12,329 bases of DNA from an uncultured Bacteroidales bacterium (GTDB taxonomy: Bacteria; Bacteroidota; Bacteroidia; Bacteroidales; FEN-979), in the NCBI GenBank assembly GCA_903928285.1, contig CAIYQH010000224.1, forward strand, positions 1 through 12,329, read 5' to 3'. Shown here in pieces: positions 6,949-12,329 of this stretch; position 1 is the stretch's first letter; each line of letters begins with the position of its first letter. Under the pieces are notes generated by a model. The model had not been told where the DNA came from and ran no database searches. It saw only the letters and a program-made list of their open reading frames with translations. Made by a program: the position numbers and the translations under genes.

Positions 6949-9333
6949 TTAATTTGTTATGATTTCAAAGGAGTTTCCGGCCAGGGTCATGCTGACCCTG
7001 CCTTTATCCAGTGATATTTTGTGCCCGGATTTAGCAGTAAATACCGAAGTTTTGTAACGTTCCGGCAGAGCAAAATCTATTTTTCTCGACGATTTGTCTT
7101 TGTTGAAAATCACAATAACGGCTTTATCAAAATAGGCGCGCTGGTAAACAAAGACCTTTTCATTAACCTTCAACGGCGTAAAGTCCCCGTAAACCAGGGC
7201 AAGGTTGCTGCTTCTTAGATGAATCAGCGCGGAAGTAACCGTTTTAAGAAATTGCTCGTTTTTATTCAGGCTGTCGAACTTCATCATCCTGCGGTTGTCG
7301 GGGTCGCCGGCTCCGGCCATCCCAAATTCATCGCCATAATAGATCACAGGCACGCCCGGAACTGTCATATTAAAGGCCTCCAGCATGGCAAGTTTCCGGT
7401 ACCCTGTCGTATCTTTTACCTCGATATCGCGGTTCCAGCCGGCTGCGGAGGCATCCTCACTGGGGCTCAGGGCGCCGCTTGCATAGGAGATAAACCGTGC
7501 CATATCCTGGTTCCCCGTGATGTTGCCCATCAGGTTATGCTCGCCATAATAACTGAAACTTTGTTGCAATGAATAGTTCAGATCGCGGAAGGAGGTGTTG
7601 TCCATCGAAAACGAGGCTTTTGCATCCCAGTAAAGATTAAATTCAAACTGGGCGTCGAGCATCCCGGGATTGACGTAACTACCTGTCAGTTCGCGGCTGC
7701 CGAAGGTTTCGCCGATCTGGTAAACGCTGCGGTTTTCAGGAATTGCCACCTGCCGAGTAAGTTTTTGCGTCAGCATCCGCCAGTAGTTTTCAGGAACATG
7801 TTTGGCGGCATCATGCCGGAACCCGTCAAGGTGGTATTCCCTGATCCAGAAGGCAGCAGAATCGGATACCATTTCCGCTACTTCAGGTCGGGTCAGGTTG
7901 AAGGTTGGAAGGAAAATATCGAACCAGGTTGTCAGCCTGTTTTCGTCAAACATCCTGATATTCTTACGCTTCCCGGGCAGGTCGACAGGGGTGATCCAGT
8001 CGGGATGCTGTTTGAGAACCGGGTAACTCTCATGGACATGATGGGAGACAAAGTCAAGAATGACGTTGATTCCCTGGCTGTGGGCCGTTTCAACCAGTTT
8101 GTGGAGCTCCTGGGATGTGCCGAAACGGGTATCAACAGTGGTTAACGTGATGGGCCAGTAGCCGTGATATCCTGAGAATTTGCGGTGCGGGGCCGGGAAT
8201 TCGTTAAAACCCTGTAACGGATTCTGGGTGATCGGGGAGATCCACAAGGTGTTAATCCCAAGTTTATTAAAATAACCATCCTCGATCTTGCTGGTGATCC
8301 CGGCAAGGTCGCCCCCCATGTAATTCAGCCGCGGGTCGATATCTTTATCCTGAATGGGGGCGTCATTGGCACTGGAGCCATTTTTGAAACGGTCAACCAT
8401 CAGGAAATAGAGCACCATCGCCTCCCGGTCGGAGCGGGTGAGTTTACCGGCATCAGTCAGAACCTTGCCCTCCTGCAGCGGAACCAGCATCTCATTTGAA
8501 ATCCCTGCACGGTTACAGGCATAAACACGGATAAAACTGCGTGACAATTCCTTTGCTTTGCGGGGAACCTCAATGGTGATACCGGTACTGTCTCTTTGCC
8601 AGAATTTTTTATCGAGCAGGTAGTTCTGCCAGAAAACAAAAATCGAATCAGCCTTGGCTTTCAGACTCAGGGCGATCTTCCGGCCATCGGCCTTTTGTGA
8701 AATAAGGGTAGGCAAACCGGCAGGATTCAGAGTGCCGGCGGTCAGCAGGGAGTTGAAACCGCCGTTGTTGTTCGAAACCGAATCTGGATTACGCTGATCC
8801 GACATCTCTTTCCCGTCGGCAATGATTTTGTACTGGTACCGGCCGGGGAAGAGGTTGAACTCAATATGCCAGGTGCCCTCTTTTTCATAAAGGTACCCGG
8901 CTGAAGGGTTCCAGTCGTTCATCTGCCCTTTGATCTGCACATGTTTGTACTTTTTATTCTTCGGATCAAAGGCAAACCGGTATTTCATCCGGGTTGATTT
9001 TTCGAGCAACAGGGAATAGGCGAATCCTTTTGACCAAATTTTCAATACCGATAGTTTTGGGAATTCAGTATTGTTCGGTTTAATGACCAGCAATGTTGAA
9101 TCAGTAGAAATGACGGCCGACAACGATTTGTCAAGCTTTAGTGAATCGATCTGTTTCGGTCTCACCAGGTAATCGGCCAGGACAATGATGGTGGAGTCGG
9201 CGTTGATCCTGACGGGCGCCGCCAGTTTGACCATTTGGGGCTCTTTTGCGACGGGGAGGTCGTTGTTGGAAGTACAGCCCCATAAAAGAGGTGAAAGGCC
9301 CGTTGTAAGAAATGCAATTTGTCTGAAATTCAT
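6949..9333 (-). CDS. GH13 glycoside hydrolase lipoprotein with CBM48-like domain (large)
   Basis: A 794-residue lipoprotein (lipobox LLWGC, Cys20). After a beta-rich N-terminal part (about 35-125) comes a CBM48/E-set-like module at about 128-200, with VQIKGQMNDWNP, FPGRYQYKIIADG and NPDSVSNNNGGFNSLL. A second small beta domain may sit at 205-285. The GH13 barrel starts at AMVLYFLMVDRFKNG (about 305-319) and continues YMGGDLAGI (338-346), the usual entry in cyclomaltodextrinase/neopullulanase-like enzymes. Catalytic residues are Asp508 (GFRHDAAKH), Glu542 (IGETFG) and Asp610 (TGNQD). Two motifs depart from the norm: region I is DFVSHH rather than D...NH, and region IV has Gln609 where most members have His. 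Domain C occupies about 700-794. It probably attacks starch, pullulan or maltooligosaccharides. It heads the two-gene GH13 unit. Confidence 0.94.
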   Translation of the reverse strand: MNFRQIAFLTTGLSPLLWGCTSNNDLPVAKEPQMVKLAAPVRINADSTIIVLADYLVRPKQIDSLKLDKSLSAVISTDSTLLVIKPNNTEFPKLSVLKIWSKGFAYSLLLEKSTRMKYRFAFDPKNKKYKHVQIKGQMNDWNPSAGYLYEKEGTWHIEFNLFPGRYQYKIIADGKEMSDQRNPDSVSNNNGGFNSLLTAGTLNPAGLPTLISQKADGRKIALSLKAKADSIFVFWQNYLLDKKFWQRDSTGITIEVPRKAKELSRSFIRVYACNRAGISNEMLVPLQEGKVLTDAGKLTRSDREAMVLYFLMVDRFKNGSSANDAPIQDKDIDPRLNYMGGDLAGITSKIEDGYFNKLGINTLWISPITQNPLQGFNEFPAPHRKFSGYHGYWPITLTTVDTRFGTSQELHKLVETAHSQGINVILDFVSHHVHESYPVLKQHPDWITPVDLPGKRKNIRMFDENRLTTWFDIFLPTFNLTRPEVAEMVSDSAAFWIREYHLDGFRHDAAKHVPENYWRMLTQKLTRQVAIPENRSVYQIGETFGSRELTGSYVNPGMLDAQFEFNLYWDAKASFSMDNTSFRDLNYSLQQSFSYYGEHNLMGNITGNQDMARFISYASGALSPSEDASAAGWNRDIEVKDTTGYRKLAMLEAFNMTVPGVPVIYYGDEFGMAGAGDPDNRRMMKFDSLNKNEQFLKTVTSALIHLRSSNLALVYGDFTPLKVNEKVFVYQRAYFDKAVIVIFNKDKSSRKIDFALPERYKTSVFTAKSGHKISLDKGRVSMTLAGNSFEIITN

Positions 9334-9412
9334 GGTTGTTTTGTTAAATCTTCAAGTATTCTTTCTGCTAAACTTTTAATACGAAACCAGCTGGCATAAT
9401 CAATGCGTTTGT

Positions 9413-9501
9413 TTTAACCACTATGTTCACAATGATGTACACAATGTTCACAATGGAATTCTTTGTATACATTGTGCCTTCTTGGTGTCATGGTGGTTAA
9501 A
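9413..9501. repeat. Long imperfect palindrome with internal short direct repeats
   Basis: The outer arms TTTAACCACTATG (9413-9425) and CATGGTGGTTAAA (9489-9501) are reverse complements with one mismatch over 13 bp. The inner parts also pair partly: bases flanking a central GAATTC (9456-9461) match at about 12 of 15 positions. In the left arm ATGTTCACA, ATGTACACA and ATGTTCACA follow one another at 9423, 9435 and 9444. The TTTAACCAC ends with CACA-rich filling resemble dispersed intergenic repeats I know from other Bacteroidota genomes, but I cannot confirm copy number from one window. In RNA it would form a long hairpin, so it may also act as a terminator or a 3' stabiliser between the two gene pairs. 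Confidence 0.75.
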
Positions 9502-9547
9502 TATTGATCCGTTTTTGAAATAAAAAATCACTTCATCATCCTGCTAG

Positions 9548-9575
9548 TGTGCCCTATGTGCCAATTGTGGTTAAA
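9548..9575 (-). repeat. Extra half-copy of the TTTAACCAC repeat
   Basis: On the minus strand this reads TTTAACCACAATTGGCACAT followed by AGGGCACA. It shares the TTTAACCAC end and a GGCACA element with the right arm of the palindrome at 9413-9501. It lies 12 bp past the esterase stop codon. It is likely another half of the same repeat family. Confidence 0.55.
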
Positions 9576-9586
9576 AAGGCCGATGT

Positions 9587-11038
9587 TTATAACGCCCTGA
9601 TCAATAAACTCTTCATAACCGTTCCCCCATCTCTCATCGTCAAAACATATACCCCGGCAGCCCTGGTATGATGATAATCAACAAAATGGTCGCTGCGCGA
9701 AACGATCCCTGAAAACAGGGTTTCCACTGACTTTCCCGACAAATCAGCAAGGGATAGCATGAGATTTGAACCGGCAGGTGCCGAAAAGGGGATCCTGGTA
9801 TTTCCACGAAAGGGATTCGGTGTGACGGGACCCAGTCTGAAGCCATCCGGCGGCACAGTTTCATTCATCCCTGTTGTATAAGGAAAAAACCGCATCAGGG
9901 GTAACCTGAGGTGACCCTTCCAGTTGCCCCAGCTGTGCCCTTCGTGCCATTCTCTGAACATGCAGGGATAGGCTTTTGATACCAGGATATCATGCAGGTT
10001 GTGTACCATCGGGATCAGCACCGCGATGTCGTAAGTGCCGATGTCGATATAGAGGTCGAGGTTTAGTTTCGGTCCGTTGGCAAAGGTGCTGCTGATGATT
10101 GTTTGCACATCGCTCGACTGTGCCGCAATTTTTCCGAAATTCCCGGGGTGTTTCGTCCCGATATAGAGCGATATGTTACCTCCGTCGGAAGCGCCTGCCA
10201 TGGCCCGCAGGGCCGGGTCCAGGCTGGTTTTGTAACGGGCATCGATCACCGGCATCAGCTCGTTTATGATAAATGCCGTGAAGAGATCGATCTTCGCCCC
10301 GGCATATTCGGCGGTGCGGTCGACCGGAGGCACGAAAACGGCAATTACAGGGCTCATCTGGTGTTCGGCAATCAGGTAGTCAAGTATGTTGCAGGTGTTG
10401 CCCAGGTTGATATAGTCTGTTCCGTCGTGTAAGAGGATGACGGGGTATTGCGCCCTACCTGTCGGATATCCGTCAGGCAGATAGATGCTGACCTGCCTGC
10501 TGTTTCCCAGGCTGGCGCTGTAAAAAGTGGTATCCCTGACAACTCCGTGGGGAATGGAATTGTAGTACCTGATTTCAGGAGCAACCACATAGGCGGGCAT
10601 CCTCAATTCTGAATTGGGGCCAAAGCCTCCCGTACACGTATATGGATTTTCAGGATCGAGAATCCAGTTGGAACCATTGGTAACCAGCTTGTAATCGAGC
10701 CTTGCATCAGGTTCATACGATTTGGTAAGGTAGCTGAAATTACAACCGCTGATGCCGGTAAAAGTCTGGTCGGGATACCATGCTGTTGCATCTCCGGCCA
10801 AAGCTACCGAGCTTGCAGCCGCATTATAAACAAAATGGACCAGGCTGTCCTGCTCAATATAGGGTAATGCATGACCCGAATTCATAAAGCTATCGGCCAC
10901 GGCCTGCCGGCTGGCTTGCGGGAGGGAATTCATCCTGGCGATAAAGGCATCAAATGATTGCCCGTTCACCTGCATGACTGCCATGATGATAAGCAACCCG
11001 GGCAGCAGCCGGGCAATGGTGGTTTTGGAGCGTGTCAT
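9587..11038 (-). CDS. Secreted alpha/beta-hydrolase esterase with T9SS sorting domain
   Basis: A 483-residue esterase of the PF00756/Fes-like type. The start is the ATG at 11038-11036, which overlaps the transporter stop as ATGA; an in-frame ATG ten codons earlier would spoil the signal peptide. Order: Sec signal (about 1-26, ending VNGQ); helical segment; E-set/CBM48-like domain (about 66-135, with ALAGDATAWYPD); esterase domain (about 170-385); and type A T9SS sorting domain (about 405-483, with TPNPF, ADLSGKSV, AAGVYVLTM). Ser284 in GASDGG is the likely nucleophile and His368 in EWHEGHSW the likely catalytic His; Asp332 or Asp337 may complete the triad. It should be exported by Sec, then T9SS, and be anchored or released outside. 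Substrate is not evident: an acyl ester on a carbohydrate is the simplest guess given the starch locus. Confidence 0.92.
   Translation of the reverse strand: MTRSKTTIARLLPGLLIIMAVMQVNGQSFDAFIARMNSLPQASRQAVADSFMNSGHALPYIEQDSLVHFVYNAAASSVALAGDATAWYPDQTFTGISGCNFSYLTKSYEPDARLDYKLVTNGSNWILDPENPYTCTGGFGPNSELRMPAYVVAPEIRYYNSIPHGVVRDTTFYSASLGNSRQVSIYLPDGYPTGRAQYPVILLHDGTDYINLGNTCNILDYLIAEHQMSPVIAVFVPPVDRTAEYAGAKIDLFTAFIINELMPVIDARYKTSLDPALRAMAGASDGGNISLYIGTKHPGNFGKIAAQSSDVQTIISSTFANGPKLNLDLYIDIGTYDIAVLIPMVHNLHDILVSKAYPCMFREWHEGHSWGNWKGHLRLPLMRFFPYTTGMNETVPPDGFRLGPVTPNPFRGNTRIPFSAPAGSNLMLSLADLSGKSVETLFSGIVSRSDHFVDYHHTRAAGVYVLTMRDGGTVMKSLLIRAL
11035..11038 (-). promoter_or_regulatory. ATGA stop-start overlap coupling transporter and esterase
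   Basis: On the minus strand the transporter's TGA (11037-11035) shares bases with the esterase's ATG (11038-11036). This arrangement commonly gives translational coupling by re-initiation. It fixes the esterase start and shows the two genes share an mRNA. Confidence 0.85.
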
Positions 11039-12329
11039 GCTTTCTTTTTTTCTGAGACAAATAACCACAGGGCGGCGGAGATGGCAAGCGAAGATCCGCT
11101 GATCAGGAAGATAATCCCTTTGTCGGCGGCATGTTTGATGATGGAGCCTACGACCGAACTGGCGATCAGTTGCGGCAACACAACCGAGAGGTTGAAGATT
11201 CCCATGAAAAATCCCATCCGTTGCTTATCCACCTTTTCCGACATGATGGCAAACGGCAGGCTTACCACGGCTGCCCATCCCAGGGTAAGGATGCACATCA
11301 TCGAATAGAGCATGATGGCGCTGGAGGCAAACCACACAATCCCGAAATAGCCAAGGGCCATGGTCGCCACCATCAGGGCGTGGGTTTTCACGCGACCCAG
11401 CTTTTTGCTCATGGGTTCGAGCAGGAAGGCGGGCCAGATGGCGCCCACCGCATTGAGGATGAAAAACGACCAGCCGATCATCTGCCCGAGGCGGGCGTTC
11501 CGGTCGCCGGTATCCATGCCGGGCAAAGCAGGGAGTTTCTGTTCCAGGAAGGCGAACATATAGACGAACATGGTCTGGATCCCGAGCCAGGAGAAGCCAT
11601 GGGCAAAATAAAGCTTGAAAAGTTCACTCCATTGGGTGGCAGGGGCTGTATGAACCATCTCCCCTGCATCGTTTTTTTTTCATGGGATTAACTCCCGGTT
11701 CCGGCTCACCGGCGGCAAGTTCGCGGGGTTCCTGGATAAACAGCAGGGGGCCGATTGAAAAGATCAGCACGATGATCACCCCGGCATAGATCAGGAAGTA
11801 GTTGCCGATCAGCGCTCCCATCAGGTAGGCGCCGCTGCCGAACAGGTTCGAGATGGATTGCATCCAGGTGTAGCCCTTGGTGCGCGGCTGTCCGTCGGGT
11901 GTCACATCGGCGATGATCGACCGGGTAGGGTTGAAACTGATGTTGATGGAGAGGTCGAGCGTAAGGGCAACGGTAATGGCAACGGCCATCACGCTGGCAA
12001 TCCCGAAGAAGCTGCTGATCTTGTCGATGTTGGGTAGGGCAAAGATCATCAGGGCAGCCAATATTCCGCCGATAATGATAAAGGGCTTTCTCCTGCCACC
12101 CCAGAACCACGCCTTGTCGCTGATCAGGCCGATGATGGGCTGTCCCAGGATGCCTGCAATCGGGCCGGCAGCCCATACGATACCGATCTGGTCTATCTCG
12201 AGATTGTATTTTGTCCGGAGTATCCAGCTTAAAACGGCAATCTGGATCGATAAGGCAAAGCCCATCGCCGTACTGGGCAGGCCCAGGATAACATAGAACA
12301 GGTTGGAGAGATTTTTCTGGATCTTTAAC
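11035..12329 (-). CDS. MFS sugar transporter (maltose permease-like), 5' partial and frameshifted
   Basis: An inner-membrane MFS protein similar to the maltose or GPH/SLC45-type permeases found in Bacteroidota starch loci. The frame is open to the window edge (LKIQKNLSNLFYVILGLPST before the ATG at 12265), so a few N-terminal residues are missing. First-half landmarks are GPIAGILGQPIIGLISD followed by GGRRKP, the MFS loop 2-3 motif. The first frame ends at 11624 and the second half runs in another frame from about 11679 to the stop at 11035. The break is at nine A in the mRNA (T9, 11672-11680); eight would give a continuous protein of about 430 residues with MKKNDAGEMVHTAP across the junction. 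The join sits in the loop between helices 6 and 7. The TGA stop overlaps the esterase ATG. It would import maltose or short maltooligosaccharides into the cytoplasm. Confidence 0.88.

Larger units (their letters stand above)
9334..9586. other. Intergenic region between esterase and large GH13 gene
   Basis: This 253-bp gap separates the transporter-esterase pair from the GH13 pair, all on the minus strand. It is AT-rich beside the genes and holds the palindromic and short direct repeats described separately. A promoter for the GH13 pair would be expected near 9334-9412, but I found no convincing Bacteroidota -33/-7 pair (TTTG and TAnnTTTG). I see no reading frame or RNA gene here. Confidence 0.7.

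Noticed and set aside
9334..9412. Promoter of the GH13 pair
   Set aside because: Scanning the minus strand gave only weak partial matches to TAnnTTTG with no properly spaced TTTG, so I do not call a site.
9413..9501. CRISPR-like array
   Set aside because: The direct units are only nine bases long, overlap without spacers, and sit inside one palindrome.
11131..11691. 186-codon open frame on the plus strand within the transporter
   Set aside because: Its product is full of His, Gly and Asp repeats typical of the reverse of hydrophobic codons; the minus strand has the MFS match.

Overview
The window looks like a starch or maltooligosaccharide utilization locus (a Sus-type PUL) from a member of the Bacteroidota. 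The evidence is a SusC/SusD pair, a SusE/F-like starch-binding lipoprotein, two GH13 lipoproteins and a protein with a C-terminal type IX secretion (T9SS) sorting domain. That last system is confined to this phylum. The exact order cannot be read from the sequence; an environmental Bacteroidia lineage is a reasonable guess.

Plus strand, 1-4863: an outer-membrane import operon. It begins with the barrel part of a SusC-like TonB-dependent transporter (5' end outside the window). A SusD-like lipoprotein follows 12 bp later, then a SusE-like lipoprotein 47 bp later. A 15-bp hairpin with a T-run (4895-4935) closes the operon. Past it, at 5010-5519, lies a 5'-truncated paralogue of the SusE gene. 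It matches the last 510 bp of the intact gene codon for codon, with no indel, and about 65% of residues are identical by hand count.

Minus strand, 12329-5580: a convergent processing and uptake group. In its own reading direction it holds an MFS sugar transporter, an esterase with an N-terminal E-set domain and a T9SS sorting domain, a 253-bp gap with palindromic repeats, a large GH13 lipoprotein with a CBM48-like module, and a small GH13 lipoprotein. The transporter and esterase overlap as ATGA, and the two GH13 genes are 10 bp apart. The transporter is frameshifted at an A9 run (T9 on the + strand, 11672-11680) in the loop between its two six-helix halves.

Proposed working: SusE and SusD bind starch at the surface, the GH13 lipoproteins cut it, SusC imports oligosaccharides, and the MFS permease takes maltose-type sugars into the cytoplasm. 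The T9SS esterase would act outside the cell on an unknown ester. Most of this is a known system. The unusual points are the transporter frameshift, the truncated SusE copy behind a terminator, the variant GH13 motifs, the coupled transporter-esterase pair and the repeat cluster at 9413-9575.
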